Counted from the first letter of the stretch, positions 21,501 to 32,125 are shown. The stretch: DNA of 64,000 nt from Prochlorococcus marinus str. MIT 9201 (GCF_000759955.1 NZ_JNAL01000018.1:124001-188000), one strand, 5' to 3'. Notes: generated by a model not told the origin, from the sequence alone. Numbers and translations are program-made.

Positions 21501-22646
21501 TTATCGTAATGATTTGATCGTATTTGTAAGAATATGAATTGCTTGTTTTATATCATTTGAATTAGTGCTTAATCCAATACTTAACCTTATTGAAGATTCT
21601 GCTTCTTTAAAAGATCTACCTAAGGCTAGTAAAACATGAGATGGTTCCCCATTACTGCATGCAGATCCACTAGAACAAATTATTTTAGATTTTAAAAGTT
21701 TATGAAACTTTGCTCCGTTCAAATCCAATATAGTCAAATTCAAATTATGAGGTAATCTTTTTTCTATGGAGCCATTAATTAATAAACCAGAATTATTTTC
21801 TAACAAACCCTCTAAAAGGGTATTTCTATGCAAAAGTAATTTTTCAGCATTATTTTTTTGATTAAAAACTGCTATTTCTATTGCTTTAGCGAAGCCAACT
21901 ACTAAAGGAAGAGGTAATGTACCAGACCTGAAACCATATTCCTGACCTCCTCCAACAATTAAAGGCTCAAGAATAATTTCCTCATCAATTAAAAGAAGTC
22001 CTATCCCTTTAGGACCATATATTTTGTGAGAACTTATCGTTATCATATTTACATCTGACAAAAGATTGTCTAACTCGATATAACCTAAACATTGTGCGAA
22101 ATCAGAGTGAAAGGTTATTCCTCTCGATTTACATATCTTTGAAATATTCTCTATAGGCTGAATAACGCCTATTTCGTTATTTGCCAGCATAACACTTACC
22201 ATAAATGTATCTTCTCTTATATTTTTTTTGAATAGTTCTTCTGAAATTAAGCCATCTTTATCAGGATTAATTTCTGTAATAATAAATCCCTCTTTTTTAA
22301 GTTGTTTAAGGGGCTCTAAAACAGCTTTATGCTCCGTTCTTAAGGTAATAATATGTCCATAATTTCCTGTTTTTTTTTGGTAATTTCTAGCAAAACCTAA
22401 TAAGGCTAAGTTATTAGATTCTGTTGCCCCACTTGTAAAAATAACTTTTTTATTTTTAAGATATAAATTTTGTTCTATTTTTTCTCTTGAGGATTCCAAA
22501 ATAGCGCTTGCGTTAATACCCGCCAAATTAGACTTACTTGCAGGATTAGAAAAAATCTCACTCCAAAAGGGTTTCATAGAATCAACAACATCTTTAGAGC
22601 AAGGAGTCGAAGATTGATAATCTAGTAGTATGGGAGTTGATTGCAT
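21501..22646 (-). CDS. Cysteine desulfurase (IscS/NifS-like)
   Basis: This is a 381-residue PLP enzyme that removes sulfur from cysteine for Fe-S clusters or thiolation. It shows TSGATESNNLALLG, the PLP lysine block ISSHKIYGPKG and the active-site cysteine loop in ICSSGSACSNGEPSHVL near the C-terminus. The extended cysteine loop places it with the IscS/NifS group rather than SufS. A separate SufS may exist elsewhere. It is convergent with rsmH and divergent from the next response regulator. Confidence 0.87.
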   Translation of the reverse strand: MQSTPILLDYQSSTPCSKDVVDSMKPFWSEIFSNPASKSNLAGINASAILESSREKIEQNLYLKNKKVIFTSGATESNNLALLGFARNYQKKTGNYGHIITLRTEHKAVLEPLKQLKKEGFIITEINPDKDGLISEELFKKNIREDTFMVSVMLANNEIGVIQPIENISKICKSRGITFHSDFAQCLGYIELDNLLSDVNMITISSHKIYGPKGIGLLLIDEEIILEPLIVGGGQEYGFRSGTLPLPLVVGFAKAIEIAVFNQKNNAEKLLLHRNTLLEGLLENNSGLLINGSIEKRLPHNLNLTILDLNGAKFHKLLKSKIICSSGSACSNGEPSHVLLALGRSFKEAESSIRLSIGLSTNSNDIKQAIHILTNTIKSLR

Positions 22647-22705
22647 TATATTTAGTATATAAAATTCTCTTAAGTACTAGAAAATCAAATTTAAGAATTT
22701 AAAAA

Positions 22706-23434
22706 ATGAAAGAAATTAATCAAATAAATAATGAACCGGAAAGAAAATCAAGAATTTTATTAGTTGATGATGAGCCTGGTTTAAGAACAGCTGTTAAAAC
22801 ATTTCTAGAAGATGAAGGCTTTGAAATATTTATTGCAGTTGATGGAGAGGATGGTTGGGAAAAAGCTCAAACAGTTTTTCCCGATTTGATTATTAGCGAT
22901 ATTATGATGCCCAGAGCTAACGGTTATGCTTTATTAGAAAAAATTAGAGAGGATGAAAAATTAGGAGGAACTCCAGTTATTTTTCTAACTGCAAAAGGAA
23001 TGACCCTAGACAGAACAGAAGGTTATCTTGCAGGAGTTGATGATTATATCTCCAAACCTTTCGACCCTGATGAATTAGCTGCGAGAGTTAAAAATGTAAT
23101 CAACAGACAAGAACGATTACTGAAAGAAGCAGCACGATTCGCAGATATTGATGTAAGCAAAATGGCAAGGCAAATTACTGAAATAAAATCTATGCTCACA
23201 GACCAAAATCCGACTGATTCAGAAAATAAAATAAATATCCCTAGTTTTACTCCTAGAGAAGCAAGTGTACTTCAACTAGTAGCAGAAGGTCTGATGAACA
23301 AGGAAATTGCAAGACAGCTTGAAACTTCTATTAGAAATGTTGAAAAATATGTAAGTAGGCTTTTTATCAAGACAGGGACATCGAGCCGAACCGAATTAGT
23401 CCGTTATGCACTTGAAAATCAATTAGTAAAATAA
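22706..23434 (+). CDS. NarL/LuxR-type response regulator (Ycf29/Rre1-like)
   Basis: The 242 residues consist of a receiver domain (acidic pair DD at 21-22, phospho-acceptor Asp about 65 in ISDIMMPR, Lys in ISKPFDPDEL) and a LuxR-type helix-turn-helix from about 178 (TPREASVLQLVAEGLMNKEIARQL). The sequence recalls the cyanobacterial/plastid Ycf29 and Synechocystis Rre1 proteins, stress-related regulators; that assignment is from memory of the family and not tested. No histidine kinase gene is adjacent. Confidence 0.8.
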   Translation: MKEINQINNEPERKSRILLVDDEPGLRTAVKTFLEDEGFEIFIAVDGEDGWEKAQTVFPDLIISDIMMPRANGYALLEKIREDEKLGGTPVIFLTAKGMTLDRTEGYLAGVDDYISKPFDPDELAARVKNVINRQERLLKEAARFADIDVSKMARQITEIKSMLTDQNPTDSENKINIPSFTPREASVLQLVAEGLMNKEIARQLETSIRNVEKYVSRLFIKTGTSSRTELVRYALENQLVK

Positions 23435-23435
23435 A

Positions 23436-24137
23436 TTATTTAATTTTTTCGAATTCAATTAGTTTTGAAAAATAAAAAGGCGCTTGATTTAATTTATTTT
23501 TAACCACCTTAAATCCTCTTGCTTTTGCGGCATTAATAATGCCATTTTCTTTTAATGTATAGGCCCTTGTTGTTTTACTTGGCCCAGGAAATAATTTCCC
23601 AATATTTTTTAAAACAGCAAGAATTGGAGTATATGGAGCAAAGCTGACGATAAGTTTTTCTTTACTTAAATCACATAGATGTTGGACCATTTCTTCTGCA
23701 ACTGGTTGGGGATAATGAATAAACACATCCAAACAAACTACAACATCAAATAAACCTTTTAATTTTTCCAAGTCACACACTTCATATTTGATTTTTCCTT
23801 GGTTCAAACCTAATTCATTAATTCGTTTCTTTGTTTCTTTAATCATTTCAGAAGAAATATCGCTTACCTGTAATTTTTTTATACCTAGTCTAAGTAATGG
23901 TATGGATAGACTTCCAACACCGCATCCTGCATCACAATAACTTTTTTTTGTTAGTTCAGGATAATTTTTTATGTATGAGACTACATCATCTACAGTTTTT
24001 TGATGTCCTTTCCTAATATTTTTCTGAACTGTGTTAATTTCTTCAGATTTGCTATAAATTTTATTCCATCTCTCAAAGCCAGTGCCATTAAAATACTCCC
24101 TAACTTCACTTTTTTCGATAATCTTATTTGACGTCAT
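23436..24137 (-). CDS. chlM: Magnesium-protoporphyrin IX methyltransferase
   Basis: ChlM transfers a methyl group from SAM to Mg-protoporphyrin IX in chlorophyll synthesis. The 233 residues start with REYFNGTGFERWNKIYS, a ChlM hallmark, followed by SAM-binding DAGCGVGSLSIPL and later VCLDVFIHYPQ. The C-terminal block TTRAYTLKENG is also typical. It is convergent with the response regulator (one-base gap) and divergent from purE. Confidence 0.94.
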   Translation of the reverse strand: MTSNKIIEKSEVREYFNGTGFERWNKIYSKSEEINTVQKNIRKGHQKTVDDVVSYIKNYPELTKKSYCDAGCGVGSLSIPLLRLGIKKLQVSDISSEMIKETKKRINELGLNQGKIKYEVCDLEKLKGLFDVVVCLDVFIHYPQPVAEEMVQHLCDLSKEKLIVSFAPYTPILAVLKNIGKLFPGPSKTTRAYTLKENGIINAAKARGFKVVKNKLNQAPFYFSKLIEFEKIK

Positions 24138-24226
24138 AATATTCTATGAAAATTTATTCTTTTTATATTAACTAACTGGCGCCAAATTAATTGCACGCCA
24201 TTATGGGAAAGAATTGATTTGTTATT

Positions 24227-24763
24227 TTGTCAGAATTGAATCCTAAAGATATTTATAAAATCGCTGTCGCAATGGGTAGTGATTCAGATCTAAAAGCATT
24301 GAAACCTGCTGTAGATATTTTAAGAGAATTTGGAATAAAATCTGAAGTTTGTATACTTTCTGCCCATCGAACACCTAGTGAAATGATGGAATATGCAAAA
24401 AATGCAGAATCAGAAAACATAAAAGTAATAATTGCCGGTGCTGGTGGTGCTGCTCATCTTCCAGGTATGTTGGCATCACTAACTTGCATTCCTGTCATTG
24501 GGGTACCAGTAGAAAGTAAGACACTTAAGGGGATTGACTCACTTCTATCAATAGTTCAAATGCCCGCTGGAATACCAGTAGCAACAGTTGCAATTAATGG
24601 AGGTCAAAATGCTGGATTATTAGCAATAGAGATGATCAGTTTATTTGATGAATCCATAAAGGAAAAGTTAAAAAAATTCAGAGAAAATCTCCATAAACAG
24701 GTAAGAACTAAAAATAGTAAGTTATCAACTATTGGAGTTGACAATTATCTTCAAAATAAATGA
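24227..24763 (+). CDS. purE: N5-carboxyaminoimidazole ribonucleotide mutase
   Basis: PurE moves the carboxyl group of N5-CAIR to give CAIR in purine synthesis. This 178-residue protein has [20 protein letters not shown] and the [13 protein letters not shown] block that lines the active site. The likely start is a TTG at 24227, since no ATG lies upstream in frame near the conserved N-terminus; an internal ATG would remove the beta-strand before GSDSD. It is divergent from chlM with about 90 bases between them. Confidence 0.94.
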   Translation: MSELNPKDIYKIAVAMGSDSDLKALKPAVDILREFGIKSEVCILSAHRTPSEMMEYAKNAESENIKVIIAGAGGAAHLPGMLASLTCIPVIGVPVESKTLKGIDSLLSIVQMPAGIPVATVAINGGQNAGLLAIEMISLFDESIKEKLKKFRENLHKQVRTKNSKLSTIGVDNYLQNK

Positions 24764-24778
24764 ACTAATATTTTTCAA

Positions 24779-25417
24779 TTAGCCCTTTTTAAGAAAGTTT
24801 TCTTTTTTGAGGAAGTTAATAACTATTTCAACTGAATCATTTAAATCCAAAGAACCTGTATCAACTACAATTTCTGGATTATGAGGTGCTTCATATGGAC
24901 TAGAAATCCCTGTAAAATTATTAATTTCTCCCAAACGAGCTTTCTTATAAAGACCTTTAGTATCCCTATTTTCGCAAACCTTGATATCTGCAGCGCAATA
25001 AACTTCAATAAAATCTTTAGATCCAATAATTTTTCTCACCTTATCTCTATCGCTAAGAAATGGTGAAACGAATGCTGTAATAGTTATTATCCCAGCATTC
25101 ATAAATAAATTCGCAACTTCTCCAATCCTTCTTATATTTTCTTCTCTATCTTCATCCGAAAACCCAAGATCTTTGCATAAACCGTGTCTAATATTGTCTC
25201 CATCCAGCACATAAGTTGAAAAACCATCTAAGTGTAAAACTTCATTTAAAGCGTTGGCCAAAGTACTCTTCCCAGAGCCTGATAAACCTGTAAACCAGAT
25301 AACCATTCCTTTATGACCTCTCATTTTCTCTAATTTTTCTCTATTAATAGTTAAATTGTGCCACTTTATATTGGTTGACTTTGTATGCTCTTGTTCTTTC
25401 ATTTTTTGATTCATCAA
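24779..25417 (-). CDS. cysC: Adenylylsulfate kinase
   Basis: CysC phosphorylates APS to PAPS for sulfate assimilation or sulfation. The 212 residues show the P-loop GLSGSGKST, LDGDNIRHGLCKDLGFS and FVSPFLSDRDKVR, with no ATP sulfurylase domain fused. The first 30 residues are polar and variable. The start could be either of the two adjacent methionines. It is convergent with purE and follows the SUI1-like gene on the same strand. Confidence 0.94.
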   Translation of the reverse strand: MMNQKMKEQEHTKSTNIKWHNLTINREKLEKMRGHKGMVIWFTGLSGSGKSTLANALNEVLHLDGFSTYVLDGDNIRHGLCKDLGFSDEDREENIRRIGEVANLFMNAGIITITAFVSPFLSDRDKVRKIIGSKDFIEVYCAADIKVCENRDTKGLYKKARLGEINNFTGISSPYEAPHNPEIVVDTGSLDLNDSVEIVINFLKKENFLKKG

Positions 25418-25444
25418 AATTAAAAACCTATCCTAACCCTTGTT

Positions 25445-25756
25445 TCATAAATTATGAAATCCCTCTTTACGAAGAAACTCAATTGATTTCAATACCATAT
25501 CACCTTGTAACTGAATATTACTATCAATTAATGTTCCTCCAGTTCCACAAAAAACTTTAATTTTTTTTAGCAATTCTTTTAATAACATTTCATCCTCAGT
25601 TCCTAAACCTTTTATTAAAGTTATCGTTTTGCCCTTTTTACCTTTTTTTTGTTTTGAAATATTTATTTTTGAGCTTTTATTAAAATTATCCACCTTAGAT
25701 GTTTCTTCAGATTTTTTTTCTTGATTATCAAATTCGATCCAATTCTTTTTTCCCAT
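25445..25756 (-). CDS. SUI1/eIF1-like translation factor (YciH family)
   Basis: This 103-residue protein has an N-terminal low-complexity lysine-rich part (to about residue 40) and a SUI1 domain: KGKTITLIKGLG, VFCGTGGTLIDSNIQLQGD. Bacterial YciH proteins resemble eukaryotic initiation factor eIF1 and may influence start-site fidelity; their role is not settled. It is divergent from trpB with about 50 bases between, and just upstream of cysC. Confidence 0.88.
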   Translation of the reverse strand: MGKKNWIEFDNQEKKSEETSKVDNFNKSSKINISKQKKGKKGKTITLIKGLGTEDEMLLKELLKKIKVFCGTGGTLIDSNIQLQGDMVLKSIEFLRKEGFHNL

Positions 25757-25804
25757 TATTTTTAATATAATCTATAGTTAGTTAATACTTATTCTATAGA
25801 AAAA

Positions 25805-27049
25805 GTGGTAAGTACATTTTCTCGCCAAGATCAAAACTATAATAACGATGATTTAAATCTACCTTCCAAAGATGGAAGGTTTGGAAAGTATGGTGGTCAA
25901 TATGTTCCTGAAACGCTAATGCCTGCTCTTTTTGAGCTTGAAACAGCCGCATCAAATGCATGGAAAGATAAACTTTTTGTAAACGAATTAAATCATCTAC
26001 TTAAGACTTATGTAGGAAGAGAAACACCACTTTATGAAGCCAAAAGACTTACTGAACATTACAAAACTAAACAAGCAACTCCAAAAATATGGCTTAAAAG
26101 AGAAGATTTAAACCATACTGGCGCTCACAAAATTAATAATGCCCTTGGACAAGCTTTATTAGCAATAAGGATGGGCAAAAAAAGAATTATTGCAGAAACT
26201 GGAGCAGGTCAGCATGGAGTTGCTACGGCTACTGTTTGTGCGAGATTTGGCTTGAAATGTATTATCTATATGGGTGCTGAGGACATAAAAAGACAATCCC
26301 TTAACGTCTTCAGAATGAAACTTCTAGGAGCTGAAGTTAAAGTTGTAAATTCAGGCACTGCAACACTTAAGGATGCTACTAGTGAAGCCATTAGAGATTG
26401 GGTTTCTAATGTCGAAACCACTCACTACATTTTAGGATCTGTTGCAGGCCCACACCCTTTCCCAAAGATTGTGAGAGATTTTCATGCAGTTATAGGAGAA
26501 GAAACTAAAAAACAATGCATTGAATCGTTTGGATCATTACCCGATATTTTACTTGCTTGTGTAGGAGGGGGGTCAAATGCAATGGGCCTTTTCCACCCTT
26601 TCGTTAAAAATACATCTGTAAGACTTATTGGTGTTGAAGCAGCAGGAAGCGGAGTTGATACTGACAAACATGCTGCAACCATTACCAAAGGATCAGTAGG
26701 AATTTTGCATGGATCAATGAGTCTTCTTCTACAAGATAATAATGGTCAAGTACAAGAAGCGCACTCAATAAGTGCAGGTTTAGATTACCCAGGCGTAGGA
26801 CCTGAACATAGCCATTTAAAAGATATAGGTAGAGCAGAATATGGATCAGTAACAGATCAAGAAGCTTTAGATGCTTTGAAACTTGTTAGTGAACTTGAAG
26901 GAATTATACCAGCACTTGAAACTTCACACGCCTTTGCTTGGCTAGATAAACTATGCCCTACTCTTGAAAAAGATACTCATATAGTCATTAATTGCTCTGG
27001 GAGAGGGGACAAAGATGTTAATACTGTTGCATCTTCATTAGATATTTAA
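25805..27049 (+). CDS. trpB: Tryptophan synthase beta chain
   Basis: TrpB condenses indole and serine using PLP. The 414 residues include [19 protein letters not shown], the PLP lysine block [25 protein letters not shown] and [10 protein letters not shown]. The start is a GTG at 25805; about 20 residues precede the family core. trpA is not adjacent, so the trp genes are scattered, as is usual in cyanobacteria. The rhodanese gene converges on it with no spacer. Confidence 0.97.
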   Translation: MVSTFSRQDQNYNNDDLNLPSKDGRFGKYGGQYVPETLMPALFELETAASNAWKDKLFVNELNHLLKTYVGRETPLYEAKRLTEHYKTKQATPKIWLKREDLNHTGAHKINNALGQALLAIRMGKKRIIAETGAGQHGVATATVCARFGLKCIIYMGAEDIKRQSLNVFRMKLLGAEVKVVNSGTATLKDATSEAIRDWVSNVETTHYILGSVAGPHPFPKIVRDFHAVIGEETKKQCIESFGSLPDILLACVGGGSNAMGLFHPFVKNTSVRLIGVEAAGSGVDTDKHAATITKGSVGILHGSMSLLLQDNNGQVQEAHSISAGLDYPGVGPEHSHLKDIGRAEYGSVTDQEALDALKLVSELEGIIPALETSHAFAWLDKLCPTLEKDTHIVINCSGRGDKDVNTVASSLDI

Positions 27050-27400
27050 TTAATACCTAGGAATTGATGGGTCAATATATCTACTCCATCCATCAATACC
27101 CTCCTCCAAATTCCATATTTCGCTCACAATATTATTATCTAAGCACCACTGGCAAAAATTATAACTTCTTATTCCTGCATGACAGGTAACAACAATTTCC
27201 CTATCTTTTAAGCCATTAAATATTTCTTTAACATATTCAGATGTGACTTTACTAACTGGCACATGTAAGAATTCTTTTGAGAAGCAAGCTATTTCAAGCT
27301 CTGAATGTTCCCTTACATCAATCAATACTGGATCTTCTCTCTCAGAATCAAACCAATCATTAAGAACAGAAGCATTTATAGATTTTGGATAATTTCCCAA
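27050..27400 (-). CDS. Rhodanese-like single-domain protein
   Basis: This 116-residue protein is one rhodanese domain. The active-site loop VTCHAGIRSY places the catalytic cysteine near residue 73, and VLIDVREHSELEIACF is the typical CH2A-like motif. It may transfer sulfur to a nucleophile or sense thiol state. The loop is a six-residue one, as in thiosulfate-type sulfurtransferases. Nothing nearby fixes the partner. Confidence 0.85.
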   Translation of the reverse strand: MGNYPKSINASVLNDWFDSEREDPVLIDVREHSELEIACFSKEFLHVPVSKVTSEYVKEIFNGLKDREIVVTCHAGIRSYNFCQWCLDNNIVSEIWNLEEGIDGWSRYIDPSIPRY

Positions 27401-27489
27401 TTGAGAGAATAAATTATGTGTTATTTACAATTTAATAAATTAAGTTGCAGTGGGAAATTTATTGTTAAAAATAAAAATAAACATTGATA

Positions 27490-28950
27490 ATGAAACTTAG
27501 AATATTAGCAATAATACTATTAGTATCTTTATTAATTTTTGTTGGTTTTAAAAAAGTTTCTGCAAATAAAAATAAGAAGCAAAATACAAATATTGAGCAA
27601 CTAAATATCTTAAAATATATACCTGAAAACAATAAATTATTATTTATTTCAAATTTGGAAAGTTTCAATTTTGTAAACAATAATGAAAAATATAACAATC
27701 CAAAAAATCATGATAACTTTGTTTTAATAAAGGATTCTATATTAGATTACTTAGGTATAGATCTAGGCAACAATACATTTGAAGATATTTATAATAATGA
27801 ACTTATAGTCTCAACTTTTGAGAATGATAAAAAGCTTAAAGATGATATATTGATAGTTTTTAAAATTAAGCCAGAAAAGACAATAGATGATTTATTAAAT
27901 TTACCTAATAAAATTGATCAGGTTGATGAGATAGTTTCAATTAATAGAGAAAATAAAATAAATTTTCTTAACTTTATATATCAGACTAAAGATAATTATA
28001 TAGTTGCTGCATCAGATAAAAAATTAATCAAAAATAGTATTACCTCTAGTGATAATTTTAAGAAAAAAAAATTTCAATATGAGGGAGAACTTTTTGGACT
28101 AAAAAACGAAAAAAATATTTTAATCACAAATAAATTTAGGGAAAGTAAGTTTTTTAATAAAGAAATATTTACTGAGAATAATGAGGATTTTATAGCTACA
28201 ACATTTGACTTAAAAAATAATCATTTAATTTTAAAATCATATTTACTAAATAATAAAAAAAATATTGATATTCTTACTTACGATAAGCTATTAAATAAAG
28301 AGAATCAGAATGAAGATAATCATGAAGTTTCAATTTTTTGTGATCTAAGAAATTTTGAGAAATATCTAAAACCTTTAATCAATGATTATGAACTCAGTTT
28401 TTTTGAAGATTTTAATCAAAATCTCAATCAAGACATCTTAATTCTCAATTCAAAAAAAGATTGGCTTATTACATTTGAAAAAAATACTGAAGATCAATTT
28501 AATTTAAGTGCTTTTAAAAAACTAAAAGATTTCAACAAATATACTTTGAAACAAAATGAAGATATTTACTCAATTTATTCCAAAGATATTCTTGAAGAAA
28601 AAGACGATTTGATAAAAGAATTAACTTATGAAAATATCTATTCAATAGAATCGGGAGATTTACAAATCATAAGTAATCATTTAATTAATGGTAAAAAACT
28701 AGAAACAATCTCGAAGAAATTTTTTAACCTTAAAAGTAATAAAGATAAATCAACTTTTCTTTATGCAAAAGTTGATATCAAAGATAGAAATTCCAATAAA
28801 GTTGAATATTTTTCTGAGTTGGAAGATCTTAATTTTCTTATTAAAAATACTTTAAAAATATCAAATGAACAATCTCTAGAAATCATAAGACAATCTATTC
28901 CTGAAAAAAATCCAATTCTTTATACAGAAACAAATTTAAAAATCCTTTAA
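27490..28950 (+). CDS. DUF3352-like protein with N-terminal membrane anchor
   Basis: This protein of about 486 residues has one hydrophobic segment at its start (MKLRILAIILLVSLLIFVG), followed by a long, hydrophilic region rich in Lys, Asn, Asp and Glu. I take the ATG at 27490; a TTG two codons earlier is also in frame. The layout resembles DUF3352 proteins of cyanobacteria, which are exported or anchored and of unknown function. It stands alone, between the rhodanese and citrate synthase genes. Family assignment is tentative. Confidence 0.6.
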   Translation: MKLRILAIILLVSLLIFVGFKKVSANKNKKQNTNIEQLNILKYIPENNKLLFISNLESFNFVNNNEKYNNPKNHDNFVLIKDSILDYLGIDLGNNTFEDIYNNELIVSTFENDKKLKDDILIVFKIKPEKTIDDLLNLPNKIDQVDEIVSINRENKINFLNFIYQTKDNYIVAASDKKLIKNSITSSDNFKKKKFQYEGELFGLKNEKNILITNKFRESKFFNKEIFTENNEDFIATTFDLKNNHLILKSYLLNNKKNIDILTYDKLLNKENQNEDNHEVSIFCDLRNFEKYLKPLINDYELSFFEDFNQNLNQDILILNSKKDWLITFEKNTEDQFNLSAFKKLKDFNKYTLKQNEDIYSIYSKDILEEKDDLIKELTYENIYSIESGDLQIISNHLINGKKLETISKKFFNLKSNKDKSTFLYAKVDIKDRNSNKVEYFSELEDLNFLIKNTLKISNEQSLEIIRQSIPEKNPILYTETNLKIL

Positions 28951-29074
28951 CAAAGTTATTCAAATAAGCGTCAAACACGATCAATTTAAATTTTCTTGAA
29001 GTTAGTAACTTGTGGTTAATTAAAAATTATTTGACTATCTTTAATCTATAAGTATTTGATATTGAATTAAGAAA

Positions 29075-30220
29075 TTGGTTAACAACAAAATAATTTTAAA
29101 ACCAGGATTAGAGGGCGTCCCAGTTACTAATTCTTCTATCTGTGATATTGACGGTAACAAAGGTAAATTATTATATAGAGGTTACTCCATCGAAGAACTA
29201 TCAAAAAAAAGCAGTTTTTTAGAAACTGCTTATTTATTGATTTGGGGTGAATTGCCAACAGCTATTCAACTTAGAGATTTCGAACAAGAAGTTCAGATGC
29301 ATCGAAGGTTAAGTTTTAGAGTCAGAGATATGATGAAATGTTTCCCTGCGACAGGTCATCCTATGGATGCTCTGCAATCTAGTGCGGCTTCTTTGGGGCT
29401 CTTTTATTCACGTAGAGCAATAGATGATCCTAATTACATCTACAACGCAGTGATAAGACTAATAGCAAAAATACCCACAATGATTGCTGCGTTTCAGCTT
29501 ATTAGAAAAGGACAAGACCCAATTCAACCTAGAGATGATTTAACTTACTCATCAAATTTTCTTTACATGCTGACTGAAAAAGAACAAGATCCTATAGCTG
29601 CAAAAGTTTTTGATAGGTGTTTAATCCTACATGCCGAACATAGTTTAAATGCCAGTACATTTAGCGCAAGAGTGACTGCAAGTACTCTTACAGACCCATA
29701 TGCTGTCATCGCCTCTGCGGTAGGAACCCTTGCAGGCCCACTGCATGGAGGAGCAAATGAGGATGTGATTGCAATGTTAGAAGAGATTAAAATCCCAGAA
29801 AATGCTGGGTCTTTTTTAGATAATGCAATAAAAAATAAAAGTAAGATAATGGGCTTCGGTCACAGAGAATATAAAGTCAAAGATCCAAGAGCAATAATTC
29901 TTCAAAAACTGGCAGAAGAGCTTTTTATTAGATTTGGAGCAGATGAAATGTATGAAGTTGCCAAATCACTTGAGGCAGAAGCCATACCAAGACTTGGACC
30001 TAAGGGTATATTCCCTAACGTGGACTTTTATTCTGGTCTTGTTTATAGAAAACTTGGTATTCCTCGTGATTTATTTACTCCAATTTTTGCCATATCTAGA
30101 GTGGCTGGTTGGTTAGCTCATTGGAGAGAGCAACTTGGAGCAAATAGAATTTTCAGACCATCGCAAATCTATACAGGTTCAGAACCAAGAGATTGGATTA
30201 GCCTAGAAAATAGAGAATAA
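29075..30220 (+). CDS. gltA: Citrate synthase
   Basis: This enzyme condenses oxaloacetate and acetyl-CoA; in picocyanobacteria it feeds 2-oxoglutarate and glutamate production. The 381 residues carry the catalytic histidines and aspartate in HAEHSLNASTFSARV, GPLHGGANE and MGFGHREYKVKDPRA. It starts at a TTG at 29075. The stretch of about 120 bases before it has no detectable gene. The next gene, ndhA, is about 80 bases on. Confidence 0.95.
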   Translation: MVNNKIILKPGLEGVPVTNSSICDIDGNKGKLLYRGYSIEELSKKSSFLETAYLLIWGELPTAIQLRDFEQEVQMHRRLSFRVRDMMKCFPATGHPMDALQSSAASLGLFYSRRAIDDPNYIYNAVIRLIAKIPTMIAAFQLIRKGQDPIQPRDDLTYSSNFLYMLTEKEQDPIAAKVFDRCLILHAEHSLNASTFSARVTASTLTDPYAVIASAVGTLAGPLHGGANEDVIAMLEEIKIPENAGSFLDNAIKNKSKIMGFGHREYKVKDPRAIILQKLAEELFIRFGADEMYEVAKSLEAEAIPRLGPKGIFPNVDFYSGLVYRKLGIPRDLFTPIFAISRVAGWLAHWREQLGANRIFRPSQIYTGSEPRDWISLENRE

Positions 30221-30298
30221 TATTTGCAGCTTTTCAAAAAAAAAACGCACATATTGTTTGTGAAGAGTTAATCTATTAAGTAAATAACAAAAAAAATT

Positions 30299-31417
30299 TT
30301 GGAATACGGATTAGATCTCGAATATAGCTTTAATGAATTCTTAAAAGGTTTTGGCCTCTCCAGTGAAATCGCTCATATAATTTGGCTCCCTCTACCTATG
30401 CTTTTGGTTTTGGTAGCGGCAGTTGTTGGCGTTTTAGTAACAGTTTGGCTTGAAAGAAAAATATCTGCTGCTGCTCAACAAAGAATAGGGCCTGAATATG
30501 CAGGAGCGCTTGGCGTCCTCCAACCAATTGCAGATGGTCTTAAGCTGCTTGTCAAAGAGGATATTATTCCTGCGAAAGCGGATGGAATTCTTTTCACTGC
30601 AGGACCTATATTAGTTCTTGTGCCAGTGATTCTCTCATGGCTAATTGTCCCTTTTGGACAAAACCTTTTAATAAGTAATGTTGGTATTGGAATTTTCCTA
30701 TGGATCGCTTTAAGTAGTATCCAGCCAATTGGACTTCTTATGAGCGGATATGCATCAAATAATAAGTATTCATTATTAGGAGGTTTAAGAGCTGCAGCTC
30801 AATCAATAAGTTATGAAATACCCTTAGCTTTATCTGTCCTGGCTATTGTACTAATGACGAATTCCCTTAGTACTATTGATATTGTTAACCAGCAAAGTGG
30901 TGCTGGAATACTAAGCTGGAATATATGGAGACAACCAGTTGGTTTTATAGTCTTTTGGATTTGTGCACTAGCAGAATGTGAGAGACTTCCATTTGACTTA
31001 CCGGAAGCTGAAGAAGAATTAGTTGCAGGATATCAAACTGAATATGCTGGCATGAAATTCGCACTGTTCTACCTTGGTAGTTACATTAATTTAATTCTTT
31101 CAGCATTATTAGTATCAATCCTTTATTTAGGAGGATGGGGTTTTCCTATTCCAGTTGAATTAATAGCTAAGTTTCTCAATTTACCAATTAATGCACCCTT
31201 GATTCAGGTCTTCACTGCATCAATAGGCATTGTAATGACTGTTTTAAAAGCATATCTTTTAGTTTTCATTGCAATTTTATTACGTTGGACAACTCCTAGA
31301 GTAAGAATAGATCAACTTTTAGATCTAGGATGGAAGTTTCTCCTTCCAATTTCTCTTGCTAATCTTTTGATAACTGCAGGATTAAAACTTGCTTTTCCGC
31401 AATTCTTTGGTGGTTAA
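30299..31417 (+). CDS. ndhA: NDH-1 subunit A (membrane arm, NuoH type)
   Basis: NdhA links the membrane and peripheral arms and forms part of the plastoquinone pocket. This 372-residue protein has eight or so transmembrane helices and the conserved [42 protein letters not shown] and [14 protein letters not shown] blocks. It starts at a TTG at 30299. It heads the run ndhA-ndhI-ndhG-ndhE. A perfect hairpin overlaps its stop codon. Confidence 0.96.
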   Translation: MEYGLDLEYSFNEFLKGFGLSSEIAHIIWLPLPMLLVLVAAVVGVLVTVWLERKISAAAQQRIGPEYAGALGVLQPIADGLKLLVKEDIIPAKADGILFTAGPILVLVPVILSWLIVPFGQNLLISNVGIGIFLWIALSSIQPIGLLMSGYASNNKYSLLGGLRAAAQSISYEIPLALSVLAIVLMTNSLSTIDIVNQQSGAGILSWNIWRQPVGFIVFWICALAECERLPFDLPEAEEELVAGYQTEYAGMKFALFYLGSYINLILSALLVSILYLGGWGFPIPVELIAKFLNLPINAPLIQVFTASIGIVMTVLKAYLLVFIAILLRWTTPRVRIDQLLDLGWKFLLPISLANLLITAGLKLAFPQFFGG

Positions 31418-31441
31418 ATTTAAGTAAAAATACTTAAATTT
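31416..31441. other. Perfect AT-rich hairpin between ndhA and ndhI
   Basis: Two 11-base arms (AAATTTAAGTA at 31416-31426 and its complement at 31431-31441) enclose an AAAA loop. The left arm begins inside the ndhA stop codon. The 68-base gap is unusually long for this run. The hairpin lacks GC pairs and a clean following T-run, so a strong terminator is unlikely; mRNA stabilisation, partial attenuation or an RNase boundary are possible. Confidence 0.55.
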
Positions 31442-31485
31442 AAAATTATTCCACTAAAATAAAATAACTAAGTAAATTCTTCAAA

Positions 31486-32112
31486 ATGAACAATTTCCTT
31501 CAACAAATAAACAGCTATATCAAGGAAGCATTTAATGCTGGCAAATATTTATACAATGGTATATCTGTAACTTTTGATCATCTTCGAAGAAGACCAGTTA
31601 CTGTTCAATATCCATATGAAAAATTAATACCCTCTGAAAGATATAGAGGAAGAATACATTATGAATTCGATAAATGTATTGCTTGTGAAGTTTGTGTGAG
31701 AGTATGCCCCATAAATTTACCAGTAGTAGATTGGGTAATGAATAAAGAAACCAAAAAAAAGGAACTTAGAAATTATTCAATTGATTTTGGAGTTTGTATA
31801 TTTTGCGGAAATTGTGTTGAATACTGCCCAACTAATTGTCTATCAATGACCGAAGAATATGAATTAGCTACTTTCGACAGACACAATTTAAACTTCGATA
31901 ATGTTGCACTAGGTAGACTACCTACAAACGTGACGACAGATCCATCAGTTAAAACTCTAAGAGAACTTGCCTATCTCCCCAAAGGTATCATGGACCCTCA
32001 TGAAATCCCAGCTTCAGATTCTAGAGTTGGTAAATTACCTGAGGAAGTTTATGATTGGATGAGGCCTGAATCTAACGAAAATAATGATAAAGTTACTAAT
32101 CCAACTAATTAA
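31486..32112 (+). CDS. ndhI: NDH-1 subunit I (two 4Fe-4S clusters)
   Basis: NdhI carries the electron path to plastoquinone in the NDH-1 peripheral arm. The 208 residues have two ferredoxin-type motifs: [12 protein letters not shown] with cysteines at 64, 67, 70, 74 and [12 protein letters not shown] with cysteines at 104, 107, 110, 114. The N-terminal [21 protein letters not shown] is also typical. The C-terminal tail is polar and variable. Confidence 0.96.
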   Translation: MNNFLQQINSYIKEAFNAGKYLYNGISVTFDHLRRRPVTVQYPYEKLIPSERYRGRIHYEFDKCIACEVCVRVCPINLPVVDWVMNKETKKKELRNYSIDFGVCIFCGNCVEYCPTNCLSMTEEYELATFDRHNLNFDNVALGRLPTNVTTDPSVKTLRELAYLPKGIMDPHEIPASDSRVGKLPEEVYDWMRPESNENNDKVTNPTN

Positions 32113-32125
32113 TTCCTATTAATTT

